Notes: generated by a model not told the origin, from the sequence alone. Shown: positions 1 to 8,479, counted from the first letter of the stretch. The stretch is 64,000 nt of DNA from Phaeobacter sp. 11ANDIMAR09 (GCF_001294455.1 NZ_LIKT01000018.1:36222-100221), one strand, 5' to 3'. A program made the numbers and translations.

Positions 1-497
1 GCTCATGCCCGTGCTGTGTTTATCCGCCGGATCACGCCTTGGCCGATTGAACCGCCGTTGCAAATCTGGCGTTGCCCGATGAATGTTTCTGAGCGCACGC
101 CTTTGCAAAGCCCGATCCCGAAGATCTGGGAGGCCAGCCACCAGACAAGCCAGATGCTCGGCCAAGTCATTCTGGCTCAGATGGTCGAAGGCGGTGCCAA
201 TATCGACATCAGCGGCCTCGAGTTCGATTTCGTACGCTCGATCCGAGTCTGGGATGTTCGATACTACAGCCATCGCGAACGTGGCCGCGACGATGATTGT
301 TCTGAGAGTTACAACATGCGCCTCGGAACCTACGGCACGCAGGGCGAATTTGGCTGGCAACGCACAACACCAGCGGCCGCCCCGCAATGGGTTCTGCCGT
401 CGCGACGCTGTTCGTCATCGAATTGGCGACGGGGCGTCGGCGTTGAATGGGAGGATCACGAAGGCAACCACGGATATGAGTGGGTGGCCTACTAGGG
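1..497. other. Left-edge region without a confident gene
   Basis: Several overlapping open frames cross this stretch and none is convincing. A + strand frame is open to base 495. A minus-strand frame is open from about base 360 to the left edge and has somewhat better third-position GC, with a hydrophobic stretch near its start. Neither has a clear ribosome binding site or a recognised family. The region belongs to the left integrated element, whose remaining genes lie outside the window. Confidence 0.3.
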
Positions 498-812
498 CTA
501 TTCACCGATGTCTTTCATGCGTTCCGCGATATCGCCCGCAATGCGCTCATACAGGGCGGCTTGCTTGTCCCTAGGTGTCCCAGGCTTCGGGTTTCTTCGA
601 CGGATGCGTTTGGCAAGCCAAAAGAGCAGCCGCGCGGCGGGATCTTCCAGCTTTTCGGGCACGGGTGCCGGATAGTTTTCTTCAAGTAGGGCCACGACCT
701 CAGCATTCATACTGCGGTGGTTGGCTTCCGCCGCGAGGCGTATTCGATCGCGCAGGCCGTCGGGCAGGCGCACGATGAACTTATCCTGATTTTGAGAGCT
801 CTGTTCTGGCAT
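498..812 (-). CDS. Arc-family ribbon-helix-helix DNA-binding protein
   Basis: A 104-residue protein. Residues about 8-45 fit the Arc/Mnt ribbon-helix-helix fold: a short beta strand (FIVRLPDGLRDRI) followed by two helices with the typical NHRSMNAEVVALLEE sequence. Family members bind operators as dimers of dimers. The C-terminal half is basic and charged and is not recognised. The start at 812 is chosen because the family fold begins right after it. The gene is divergent from a second ribbon-helix-helix gene at 897, and palindromes lie between the two, so mutual or autoregulation is likely (inference). It belongs to the left element, not to the prophage. Confidence 0.75.
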   Translation of the reverse strand: MPEQSSQNQDKFIVRLPDGLRDRIRLAAEANHRSMNAEVVALLEENYPAPVPEKLEDPAARLLFWLAKRIRRRNPKPGTPRDKQAALYERIAGDIAERMKDIGE

Positions 813-814
813 GG

Positions 815-864
815 TGGCACTGTGCCATAAATTTTGATTGACGCAATAGTGGCTAAGTGCCACT
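815..864. promoter_or_regulatory. Two palindromes between divergent RHH genes
   Basis: Two inverted repeats share the half-site GTGGCAC/GTGCCAC. The first is TGGCAC-T-GTGCCA at 815-827. The second is AGTGGC-taagt-GCCACT at 848-864. They sit in the 84-bp gap between two divergent ribbon-helix-helix genes, where operators for such small repressors are normally found. That these are the operators is inferred from position and symmetry only. Confidence 0.55.
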
Positions 865-896
865 AATGGGTTGCGATTTCAACCTGGAGGCGTTTC

Positions 897-1091
897 ATGA
901 ACAGTCGTAAACCAATGCAGCTTCGGCTTCCGCAAGAGCTCAAGGAGTGGATCAAGGCGGAGTCTGATCGAAATGGCAACTCTCAAAACTCCGAAGTGAT
1001 CCGCGCCATTCGCGCGGCGAAGGATAGACGTTCCGCCCCCGGAGCAATTGGAAATATCAAAATGGATCAGGGTGATAATGCACGTTGTTGA
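897..1091 (+). CDS. Small Arc-like ribbon-helix-helix protein
   Basis: A 64-residue protein beginning with the strand MQLRLPQELKEWIKAE and a helix containing NGNSQNSEVIRAIRAAK, the pattern of the Arc/MetJ superfamily. A good ribosome binding site (CTGGAGG) precedes the ATG. It faces the longer RHH gene at 498-812 across a palindrome-bearing gap, like the Arc/Mnt pairs that control temperate elements. The likely role is transcriptional control of the left element, perhaps of its integrase operon, which follows on the same strand (inference). Confidence 0.7.
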   Translation: MNSRKPMQLRLPQELKEWIKAESDRNGNSQNSEVIRAIRAAKDRRSAPGAIGNIKMDQGDNARC

Positions 1092-1114
1092 CGAGTAAGA
1101 AAGGTGTCGTTCAG

Positions 1115-1306
1115 ATGACCAAAGCAAGTGTACAGACAAAGGCGAAACAAGCTGCCTCTGCCTTTATCCGCGAGGCGCGGGAGGCAGGTTGGCAGCGCGC
1201 GAAGTTCGAGATCAAGCCCGATGGCAGCGTCATCGTCGATGCCAACATGGTCGCGTCAGAGGCGGCAGACGACTTTCTCAACAGTGACCTGAGAATGGGC
1301 GAATGA
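1115..1306 (+). CDS. Small protein preceding integrase 1
   Basis: A 63-residue, lysine- and alanine-rich protein whose stop overlaps the integrase start in an ATGA arrangement, so the two are translationally coupled. The ATG at 1115 is preferred over an upstream TTG. A similar small protein lies in the same place before the prophage integrase (46171-46356). Both end with an acidic stretch and the pattern D-x-R-M or D-M-R. The position suggests an accessory or directionality factor for recombination, but no excisionase fold is recognised. Confidence 0.6.
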   Translation: MTKASVQTKAKQAASAFIREAREAGWQRAKFEIKPDGSVIVDANMVASEAADDFLNSDLRMGE

Positions 1307-2334
1307 CTCGCAAAAGCTTGCCCAAATACGTCTACAATGACCGGGGGTATCTCCGGTTCATCCGGCGTTCGCGCGGTATCTCGGTCATGATGCACGAGGA
1401 AGCGGGCACGCCGGAATTTTGGGATCATTACAATCGCCTGCTGAAAGGAAAACCAGCGCCTGCGCCGGTCAAACGCAATTTTGAGGCGTTGATCCTTAGC
1501 TACTACGAGAGCGACGCCTACAAGAAGCTGAAGCCCCGGACGAGATCCGACTATCGGCGGTATATCAGCCACATTCGTGAGATCTGGGCCGACAAAGACC
1601 CGGCCAGGATCGAAACCCATCACATTTATGAATTGCACCGGGCCAATGCGGATCATTGGCGGCAAGCCAACTATCTTGTCCAGGTCATGGTCGTCCTGAT
1701 GAATCACGCCCGGTTGATCGGCTTCATCAAGAAAGAGCACGGCAATCCGGCGAAGGGTATTCCGCTTTTCAAGCAGCAGAGCGACGGCTGGGAGCCTTGG
1801 CCAGTTGATGTTCGGGCCGAGTTCGAAGCGCTGGCTTCAAAGAGGGCGCGGCTGGTTTACGAGCTTTGCGTTGGTACAGGCCAGCGTATCGGCGATGTCG
1901 TGAAGATGAAATGGGAGCACTTCTCCGATGAAGGATTCGATTTCACGCAGGGAAAAACCGACAAGCCGTTGTGGATCCCGCTCACCGACCGCTTGAAAGC
2001 CCATCTCGACGGGCTCGCCCGAACGGACGGCACTGTTGTGGCTGACGTCAAGGGACGACCAGTGAGCTACCGGATCGTTGCGGAAGAAATGCGCACTATC
2101 AAAAAGAAGATGAAGCACGAGAAGGCGAGCTACTACAAAACGCACGGGCTCAGAAAAAATGCGACGATCGAGCTGTATCTGGCTGGATGTGATGACGAGA
2201 TGGTCAAAGCCGTCACCGGTCACTCAGGCGTTGAAATGCTCAAAAAGTACGGCGGCCCGATCCGGCAAAGAGAGCTCGCGAAGCGCGCTCAAGAGGCAAG
2301 AAATCAAATGGAACGAAGCAAGACCGAAACGTGA
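1303..2334 (+). CDS. int: Tyrosine recombinase / integrase of the left element
   Basis: A 343-residue phage-type site-specific recombinase. The N-terminal 150 residues form the arm and core-binding part. The catalytic domain shows the first Arg in GTGQRIGD (about residue 195), HGLR (about 280), the His in VTGHS (about 305) and the nucleophilic Tyr in KKYGG (about 314), so all key residues are present. The gene ends 68 bp before a 44-bp partial tRNA-Cys sequence that would be its attachment site. It is clearly homologous to the prophage integrase at 46334-47329 (shared T-PEFW motif and identical GQRIGD), yet lies outside the prophage boundary. It therefore belongs to a separate element in tandem. 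Confidence 0.93.
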   Translation: MTRKSLPKYVYNDRGYLRFIRRSRGISVMMHEEAGTPEFWDHYNRLLKGKPAPAPVKRNFEALILSYYESDAYKKLKPRTRSDYRRYISHIREIWADKDPARIETHHIYELHRANADHWRQANYLVQVMVVLMNHARLIGFIKKEHGNPAKGIPLFKQQSDGWEPWPVDVRAEFEALASKRARLVYELCVGTGQRIGDVVKMKWEHFSDEGFDFTQGKTDKPLWIPLTDRLKAHLDGLARTDGTVVADVKGRPVSYRIVAEEMRTIKKKMKHEKASYYKTHGLRKNATIELYLAGCDDEMVKAVTGHSGVEMLKKYGGPIRQRELAKRAQEARNQMERSKTET

Positions 2335-2402
2335 AAGTTTCAACGGTTGTTTCAAAAATGGCAGTGAAGGAGAGGTGGAATGACGCAAGTCATTGTTTTT
2401 AT

Positions 2403-2446
2403 TGGAGGCGAGTACCGGAATCGAACCGGTGTACACGGATTTGCAA
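2403..2446 (-). repeat. Partial tRNA-Cys copy: attachment site between tandem elements
   Basis: This 44-bp sequence is identical to 47446-47489, the 3' half of the intact tRNA-Cys gene, from the encoded CCA back to the anticodon loop (TTGCAA). Identity stops on both sides. It is the typical trace of integration into the 3' end of a tRNA gene. It marks the left end (attL) of the prophage, and at the same time the right end of the neighbouring element whose integrase lies 68 bp upstream. Confidence 0.9.
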
Positions 2447-2985
2447 GAGATGGAATGTCACTGAAATTGTACAGTCTTCCGGTTAGACTTGGCTAAGAAG
2501 ATCGCGGAACATATGGGGAATGCCTAGCCGTGATCCCTAGCCCAACTAGCGGGCTGCCGAGTGTAGACCTCTTTGCCCAACAAAAGACTTGCCGTGGTAA
2601 TCGGACGTGTTACACGTGGTTTCTACCAGCTGCTTTGAGCAACCGTCTGTGTCGTCGCAACCGAAATGGATTTACGTTAGGTTATGTTACAGAACACCAT
2701 GTTTAAGATGAGAAGCTCGCTTGAACCGGTGGCAGGTGGACAGCAGCAATCGAGCCAAAACGAATATGTAAATGGCGACGAACTATGTATCATATGCGTT
2801 GTTCTGAGCGTCAGGTACAAGCGTTAAAGAGAACAGTCTGTCACGTCGGCCGAGAAGTATAGCGCAAGGTATCGGAGAAGCCTTCCAAGAATACAGACAT
2901 CGTGGCAACCGTAGATAACACCAACAATCATTACCACCGCTCAACCGGATTACGGGCGAACCTAGGACTAAGGCCAGACTGACCA
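2447..2985. other. Non-coding stretch after attL
   Basis: About 540 bases without a credible gene on either strand. GC content is visibly lower than in the phage structural genes. A short inverted repeat (AGCCC/GGGCT) lies near 2540-2560. The stretch probably carries the promoter for the cargo genes that begin at 2986, but no convincing -35/-10 pair was identified. Confidence 0.4.
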
Positions 2986-4968
2986 ATGCTTACCAAATAC
3001 GACATTGTTTTCATGCCGCACAAAGATTACCACTCCTCAGCGATGTACCCGATAGCGAATGCACTAGAAGCGCACGGTTTTTCTTCCGCGTTTCTGGAGC
3101 CGACCGAAAACCATAGGGCCAATGGCGCGATCGAGGCACTTGAAGGCAAGCCGGTTGCATGGATCCCAAATGAGGATTTTACCAGTCGGATACGATCACC
3201 CAAAGCGGTTCTTGTAATGAATGACTGGGATGTCGCATCTTCCCATTTGCTAAGCCATTGTCAGTCGATGGGAATCGATATCATTGGGTTACAGGAAGGC
3301 ACGACTGATTTTTTAAGGAAAAATTGGAATAACAAGGGGTACTCGGATCCGAACCGCTTGCCCTATACAAAAAGCGACTTTCTGTTGCTGGCCAGCGAAT
3401 TTGACGCCACATATTTCGCGGAGCGGCCCCATGCGATCATTGGGATGGATCGTGTCGAGCCATTGTTCCATGAACCTGTATCTTTTCCATCGACGCCGTT
3501 GGTCCTGATTAATATCAATTTTTCCTTCAAGACCTGCCTTGAGTTTAGCCGCGATTGGCTGGTTGATGTTGCGACCAGCTGCGAAGCGCTTGGGCTGGAG
3601 TATGTATTGTCCGTTCACCCCCAAGATGAAACCGACCTGACGGGTTATGAAGACAAAGTAAGCGAAGCCCCTCTGCATGATCTTTTAAAAGAGTCCACTC
3701 TTTTCATCAGCCGTTTCTCGAACGCAATTTACGAGTCCTTGGCTCTTGGAAAACCTGTCGTCTATTATAATCCTCACGACGAAGGGTCCCGCACTTTCAA
3801 TGAAGCAGAAGGTGCATTTTCCGTCGCCAAGACAGCAGCTTCGTTGAAGGAAAGCATAGCCTTTGAAATCGAGCAACGTGACATACGAGAGCGTGCGCGA
3901 GCATACTTCGATAGCCACCTCAGCATCGTGTCAGGCCGCACGTCGACCGAGCGCGCGGTAGAAGCGATTGTAAATCGATTTCAGAAACAATCATCCGCAT
4001 CTCCGGGGGGCAGCCTGTCCCAGTCAGAGAATGACAGAGTGTCGATTATTCTGCCAGTCTACAATGTAGCGGACTATCTGGATCGCTGCCTTGACAGTAT
4101 AATAAGTCAGAGCCATCGCAATCTTGAAATCATTGCAGTCAATGACGCATCTACCGATAATTCGTTGAAAATTCTACAAGAATACGCGCGTCTTGATGAG
4201 CGCATTCTTGTAATCAACCGTCCATTGCAGTTGGGACTGTCCTCAGCGCGAAATCTTGCTATGATGCGTGCATCCGGCAAGGCCATGATGTTCGTGGATT
4301 CCGATGACTGGCTGGCTTATGACGCATGCGAGAAAGCATTTTCCAAATTAGTGGCCAGCGATAGTGATGTGACGGTGTTCGACTGTTTTGATTATTTTCA
4401 GCCCAATTCTAAATGGGTCAGCCACTATGATTGTACCGAGATTGAAAACGGTACATTCAAACGGCATAACTTTGCAAAAATTTGTGCGGTTTGGACGAAG
4501 ATCTACAGAACGGATTTCCTGCGGCGAATAGGTGCGCACTTTCCCGATGGAGCAAACTTTGAAGACTGGTTCTGGACTGTGCAATGGTCCACTCAAGCCG
4601 GAAAGATCTCGGCCATTTCTGCGCCGCTCTACTTTTACCGACGAAATCGCCCCGGATCTATCACGGCGGGTAAGCGTACAGAAGCGGAGCAGATGCGGAA
4701 CATCGTGCGCAATCTCTCGTTGTCGAAAGCGTATTTAGATGCCCGCGGCTTAGATTATTTGCCGCTCACGGTGTTGCTCAACAAGGCAGACATACGCGTG
4801 AGGCCCGACAAATCCGACATGCCCGAGCCTGAGAGGCGCGCCGCCTATTCCGTTTTGACGAACTATCTCACCAAGGAGTTCCCGTTCGGCCTACCTAAGG
4901 GCGTTGTTTCCCCTAGTATCGTTGCAGCCTATGCCGAACAGCAGCCTCAGCTGCAGAGGGAGGACTGA
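2986..4968 (+). CDS. Two-domain glycosyltransferase (GT-B-like plus GT2)
   Basis: A 660-residue protein. Residues 1 to about 330 resemble GT-B-type capsule or glycerophosphotransferase proteins, with a late motif (S-x-F-S-N-A-I-Y-E-S-L-A-L-G-K-P-V) like their nucleotide-binding C-terminal half. From about residue 351 a family 2 glycosyltransferase begins (VSIILPVYN), with the metal-binding motif DSDDW near 437. No membrane segment or signal peptide is seen, so it would act at the cytoplasmic face on a surface polysaccharide or protein (inference). It is followed closely by an FkbM methyltransferase gene. GC content and codon use are lower than in the phage genes, which points to separately acquired cargo. 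The acceptor is unknown. Confidence 0.85.
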   Translation: MLTKYDIVFMPHKDYHSSAMYPIANALEAHGFSSAFLEPTENHRANGAIEALEGKPVAWIPNEDFTSRIRSPKAVLVMNDWDVASSHLLSHCQSMGIDIIGLQEGTTDFLRKNWNNKGYSDPNRLPYTKSDFLLLASEFDATYFAERPHAIIGMDRVEPLFHEPVSFPSTPLVLININFSFKTCLEFSRDWLVDVATSCEALGLEYVLSVHPQDETDLTGYEDKVSEAPLHDLLKESTLFISRFSNAIYESLALGKPVVYYNPHDEGSRTFNEAEGAFSVAKTAASLKESIAFEIEQRDIRERARAYFDSHLSIVSGRTSTERAVEAIVNRFQKQSSASPGGSLSQSENDRVSIILPVYNVADYLDRCLDSIISQSHRNLEIIAVNDASTDNSLKILQEYARLDERILVINRPLQLGLSSARNLAMMRASGKAMMFVDSDDWLAYDACEKAFSKLVASDSDVTVFDCFDYFQPNSKWVSHYDCTEIENGTFKRHNFAKICAVWTKIYRTDFLRRIGAHFPDGANFEDWFWTVQWSTQAGKISAISAPLYFYRRNRPGSITAGKRTEAEQMRNIVRNLSLSKAYLDARGLDYLPLTVLLNKADIRVRPDKSDMPEPERRAAYSVLTNYLTKEFPFGLPKGVVSPSIVAAYAEQQPQLQRED

Positions 4969-4972
4969 AGTA

Positions 4973-6739
4973 GTGGCATTTTTAAAGGAAAGACTGTCAC
5001 GCATTTACCGCCGTTTTTCTCCGCTTCGGCGGGTTCTGGCTCGCATTGAAGATCAGCTTGTAAATGTTGAACGTGTCTTGATGCAGGGGAACAACGAACA
5101 GCTTCTCGAACTGCAGCGTCTCCGGTCCGAGGGCGCGGATGACCTCAACAGCATGGGCCTGAAACTTGAGACGGAACTCCAGCCGCTCAAGCGGTTTGGC
5201 GAATTCGAAAACCAGCTTCAGCGGCGGTTTGATGAACAGCTTCTCGAACTGCAGCGTCTCCGGTCCGAGGGCGCGGATGACCTCAACAGCATGGGCCTGA
5301 AATTTGAGACGGAACTCCAGCCGCTCAAGCGGTTTGGCGAATTCGAAAACCAGCTTCAGCGGCGGTTTGATGAACAGGAAAACTTGCTGAAAGAGCTTTG
5401 CAGGGAGGGTGAAATCCATCGCGAGCGAGCAGCCGAACTGCACGGGACAATCGATCAGTTGAGCGACGGCATTGCTGATATTCCTATACAGCTGGAGCAG
5501 ACAAGAAAGAGCATGGCGGACTCGCTCTCATCATCCGATCACGTTGCGGAACTAAAGCATAAAATTGACGATCTTCAGGCTATTAGACAGGATTTCGAAG
5601 GCCTGCCAAATTTGGTCGAACGCTCTATAGATAAGGCGCTTGATGTGATGAATGCGGAGCCAACCGCAAGCGCCGAAGACCTGAAATCTACGGTGCAAAC
5701 GCTGTCGGCAAAGCTTGAAGAGATCAAGAAAGAGATCAGCGTCACTCAAACCAGCGTTTCTAGAACGATACAGGCCCACATGGATGGAACCCGAGACGAG
5801 GTATCCAGACAACTCAGGCGAGTAACTGACTCAATGCTGGAGGCAAGCAAGAACTTTTCTTCGAACACCAGACTTCAAGAGCAGGAACTGCAGACGATCC
5901 TGTCGCTTCAAGAGCACTTGGTATCCAATGGGATAAGACCCGGCGCTGGACCTAAAGACCTGCCTGATTTTCGTAAACTTGCTTTGGCATTGGAAAACGG
6001 AGAGGCGAAGCTTAACACTGAGCAGCCTAGTGTCGAGTTTATGGGCCATAGCCTTAACTTCGATGATCTGTTTTCTGTTTATGTCGTCTACAAGGAGATC
6101 TTTCTCTATGAAGACTATTACGCGGAACTGGGCGCCGAGGCTCCCCGAATAATCGATGGCGGCGCTCACATAGGGATGGCGGCTTTGTACTTCAAGAACC
6201 GCTACCCTGCGGCCAAGATACTGTGTTTTGAACCGGATCCGCGTAATTTTGAACTGCTGACAAAAAACACGGCACATCTCGGTGAAGATATTGAAAAGTA
6301 TAATTTAGCCCTTACAGATGACGGTGCCGACTATCCATTGATGCGACGGCAAGGGCAGTCCATGGCCTCTTCCATCTACTCGCGCTATACAAAGATCAAC
6401 AACGAAGATGGTCTTGTAATTAAGTCTGCCAAGTTGAGTGATTTTCTCGATGCCCCCGTTGATCTTCTTAAGCTGGATATCGAGGGTGCGGAAGATGGCG
6501 TTTTGCAGGAGTGCAAACATCTTCTCAAGAACGTGCATTATCTTTTCATCGAGTTCCATACCGGTGATCAGCTACCGTTATCGCGCTTGAGGGCGATCTT
6601 GGAGACTCTAGATGATGCTGGATTTACCTATCAGATCGAAAGGGCACGGGAGTACCAGATCCGAATGCTGCACCGACCTTTCACGCACTTGGATCAGCTC
6701 TGCACGCATGTCATTCATGCGAAAAACTTGACTTGGTGA
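4973..6739 (+). CDS. FkbM-family methyltransferase with long coiled-coil region
   Basis: A 588-residue protein. About 330 N-terminal residues are charged, heptad-rich coiled coil and contain two nearly identical 46-residue tandem units (residues 42-133). The C-terminal domain is a SAM-dependent FkbM methyltransferase: motif I is IDGGAHIGMAA (about 394) and the family signature LKLDIEGAEDGVL is near 499. Such enzymes O-methylate sugars or other small groups. The GTG at 4973 is chosen because AGGGAGGA lies just upstream and the gene then follows the glycosyltransferase by 4 bp. The pair may build and cap a surface glycan, and the coiled coil may act as a length or scaffold element (inference). 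Confidence 0.85.
   Translation: MAFLKERLSRIYRRFSPLRRVLARIEDQLVNVERVLMQGNNEQLLELQRLRSEGADDLNSMGLKLETELQPLKRFGEFENQLQRRFDEQLLELQRLRSEGADDLNSMGLKFETELQPLKRFGEFENQLQRRFDEQENLLKELCREGEIHRERAAELHGTIDQLSDGIADIPIQLEQTRKSMADSLSSSDHVAELKHKIDDLQAIRQDFEGLPNLVERSIDKALDVMNAEPTASAEDLKSTVQTLSAKLEEIKKEISVTQTSVSRTIQAHMDGTRDEVSRQLRRVTDSMLEASKNFSSNTRLQEQELQTILSLQEHLVSNGIRPGAGPKDLPDFRKLALALENGEAKLNTEQPSVEFMGHSLNFDDLFSVYVVYKEIFLYEDYYAELGAEAPRIIDGGAHIGMAALYFKNRYPAAKILCFEPDPRNFELLTKNTAHLGEDIEKYNLALTDDGADYPLMRRQGQSMASSIYSRYTKINNEDGLVIKSAKLSDFLDAPVDLLKLDIEGAEDGVLQECKHLLKNVHYLFIEFHTGDQLPLSRLRAILETLDDAGFTYQIERAREYQIRMLHRPFTHLDQLCTHVIHAKNLTW
5096..5371 (+). repeat. 138-bp in-frame tandem duplication
   Basis: Two adjacent 138-bp copies (5096-5233 and 5234-5371) lie in the coiled-coil part of the FkbM gene. 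I saw only one clear base difference between them (AAACTTGAG against AAATTTGAG). The unit is 46 codons, so the frame is kept. The near identity at DNA level means the duplication is recent, or is kept uniform by recombination. Confidence 0.9.
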
Positions 6740-6775
6740 AAAACGAGAAGGGAGTTGGAAAGCATCCATTGGTAC

Positions 6776-7087
6776 TCATTGCGGGCCATTCTGCAGCCCC
6801 GCCCGCAGTTGGCCGTACCAATCGGCGCAGCGTAAGGTTCGGGCGTTCTGCCGCGCAAGGGCCGCGTCAGCCTTCAGCACCGCCACATCCAGCCGGTCAC
6901 CTTCACGCACGCCGCTATAGGACAGGCGGCGGCAGTCTTCTGGCAGGTCCGGCAGAACCTGTTCCGCCCGCGCTTCGCCGACCGCAACACCTGCGGCCTG
7001 AATGCGTGCGATGTCAGTTTGCCCGCAGGCGCTCAAGAAGACCGGAATCCACAACACCTTCAGGATTGACTTGCGTGTCACGTTCAT
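6776..7087 (-). CDS. Outer-membrane spanin subunit (Rz1-like lipoprotein)
   Basis: A 103-residue protein with a lipoprotein signal: charged start, hydrophobic ILKVLWIPVF, then the lipobox L-S-A-C. The mature part is small and hydrophilic. The gene starts inside the preceding i-spanin gene in another frame (overlap 7014-7087), the Rz/Rz1 arrangement of lambda. The partner pair would link inner and outer membranes and fuse them at the end of lysis. It is the last gene of the late operon and converges with the FkbM gene, 36 bp away. Confidence 0.8.
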   Translation of the reverse strand: MNVTRKSILKVLWIPVFLSACGQTDIARIQAAGVAVGEARAEQVLPDLPEDCRRLSYSGVREGDRLDVAVLKADAALARQNARTLRCADWYGQLRAGLQNGPQ

Positions 7088-7376
7088 ATGCCTCCAGTTC
7101 GGCGGCAAAGCGCAGGGCTTCGCCTTCAGCCGCCTGCACCTTTTCCCGCAGGGCTTGGTTCGCTTCATCCGCCGCAGCCATCCTGCGGCGCATCGCATCC
7201 AGTTCGGTCTGAACGGCAGTCAGTTCGAATTCGCGCACAAACCCGTCGCGGGCGGCGCTGACCGCTTGACGCTTGTCATAGACATGCCAGCCCCACAGAA
7301 GGGCGCAGACCACGACCGCCAGACCGATGCGGCTGGTCAGAAATCGCCAGCCATACCGAAGAACCCCCGCCATCAT
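7014..7376 (-). CDS. Inner-membrane spanin subunit (Rz-like)
   Basis: A 120-residue protein with one N-terminal membrane segment (about 17-30, IGLAVVVCALLWGW), followed by a long periplasmic helix with a heptad pattern (about 40-100). This is the topology of i-spanins. The lipoprotein gene for the o-spanin is embedded out of frame in its 3' end. It lies directly after the small holin-like gene and the endolysin, so the four genes form a lysis cassette. Confidence 0.8.
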   Translation of the reverse strand: MMAGVLRYGWRFLTSRIGLAVVVCALLWGWHVYDKRQAVSAARDGFVREFELTAVQTELDAMRRRMAAADEANQALREKVQAAEGEALRFAAELEAYERDTQVNPEGVVDSGLLERLRAN

Positions 7377-7618
7377 TGCCCGTCACCCCATCCGGTTTGG
7401 GTGCTGACCCATTCCATGCCGTGGGCCAGTGCAAGGTTCGCGATGACCATGGGAAAAGCCAGCGACAGGATGGATTGCGTGCCTTCCATGGCCACGCCAG
7501 CAGCTTCCTTTGCCGCCATCCACGCGAAGGCGAAGCACCACAGCAGGAACACGGCCCACGCCTGTTCCCGCTTGCCCGACCGACCGCCGATGATAAACCG
7601 ACCGAAGAACTTCAGCAT
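7373..7618 (-). CDS. Small membrane protein, holin candidate
   Basis: An 81-residue protein with two hydrophobic stretches (about 20-38 and 50-65), a basic N-terminus and no cleavable signal. It overlaps the i-spanin gene by 4 bp and follows the endolysin by 1 bp. Size and location fit a class II holin. A second candidate lies at 9383-9688, so which of the two is the true holin, or whether one is an antiholin, cannot be settled from sequence. Confidence 0.6.
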   Translation of the reverse strand: MLKFFGRFIIGGRSGKREQAWAVFLLWCFAFAWMAAKEAAGVAMEGTQSILSLAFPMVIANLALAHGMEWVSTQTGWGDGQ

Positions 7619-7619
7619 A

Positions 7620-8435
7620 TCAAAGCCTCGCGAATTGGAAGTGCATCCAGTCCTTGCCCCATGCGTAGCCCGCAGGAGTGCCGCCGTGGGCCATCACGAT
7701 GTTCCAGAAGGGCTCATATTCCGGCCGGGCGAACTGCGCCCGGTCAGCACCCCAGCGAAGCTGGTTCTGTTCCGGGTTCAGGTCCACCGCCGCGCCAAAG
7801 GCATGGGTGGACAGCGTGCTGCCGCCACGTTTCTTGCGGAAATTGAAACACCCACCAAAGACGTTCAGCTGCAGACGCTCGATGTCAGCCTGCCCGTAGT
7901 GCTGCAGCGCATGGCGGAAGATGTCGGTCAGCGGCTGCGCCAGCTTTTCGTGGCAGGAAAACCGCTGGATGGTCTGGCGCTTGTTCCACGCGATCACCAT
8001 GGGATAGGCAAGACCCACCTTGCCCGCCGCGCACTGCGGGCCACCAGCTTCACCATAGAAATCGGCCATGTCGCGCTGGCGCGGGAAAACGTCTTGCTTC
8101 GGATGACTGCGCGACCCGGTGACAGGCGACCGCTCCACCGCAGCAGACACGCCAGCCTTGGCGCTGCGCCACGCGGTCAGGGCTTCGGCGGTATTGTGCC
8201 CGGTGTAACCGTCGATGACGCCGGGTTCATGGCCAAGAACAGTCAGCGAGGCCTGACCGGCACCAATCAGGCGACGGCGCTTTGACCAGCGTGACGGCGC
8301 ATCGCGGTAATTCGTGCCCTGCAGCTGTTCTACACGCGACACCGCCGCCCACGTTTTCGGCCCGGCATCACCGTCGATTGCGCCCGTGTACCAGCCGACA
8401 TCGGCCAGCAGCATCTGGATGTCCGACACTTGCAT
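7620..8435 (-). CDS. Endolysin: peptidoglycan-binding plus M15 peptidase
   Basis: A 271-residue protein. The N-terminal ~90 residues contain two peptidoglycan-binding-like repeats (YTGAIDGDAGPKTWAAV and PGVIDGYTGHNTAEAL). The C-terminal domain has the zinc-peptidase M15 pattern STHAFGAAVDLN (about 205-216) and the final W-M-H-F (about 263-268), giving the His, Asp and His ligands. It would cut peptide bridges of murein. There is no signal peptide, so export depends on a holin. The start is supported by GAGGTG upstream of ATG. Confidence 0.88.
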   Translation of the reverse strand: MQVSDIQMLLADVGWYTGAIDGDAGPKTWAAVSRVEQLQGTNYRDAPSRWSKRRRLIGAGQASLTVLGHEPGVIDGYTGHNTAEALTAWRSAKAGVSAAVERSPVTGSRSHPKQDVFPRQRDMADFYGEAGGPQCAAGKVGLAYPMVIAWNKRQTIQRFSCHEKLAQPLTDIFRHALQHYGQADIERLQLNVFGGCFNFRKKRGGSTLSTHAFGAAVDLNPEQNQLRWGADRAQFARPEYEPFWNIVMAHGGTPAGYAWGKDWMHFQFARL

Positions 8436-8479
8436 GTCACACCTCGCTTCAGTTTCGATTTTCAGGGAAATGCCGCGCG

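Noticed and set aside
16..574. Overlapping + strand frames at the left edge
   Set aside because: They are rich in Arg/Ser or of mixed composition, have no ribosome binding site and compete with an equally open minus frame, so no gene is claimed.
2404..2450. A second tRNA-Cys gene
   Set aside because: Only the 3' half is present and no 5' acceptor arm follows, so it is an attachment-site copy, not a functional tRNA.
2986..6739. Phage tail fibre genes
   Set aside because: The glycosyltransferase and FkbM motifs are clear, the strand and GC differ from the late operon, and separate fibre genes exist at 17258-19002.
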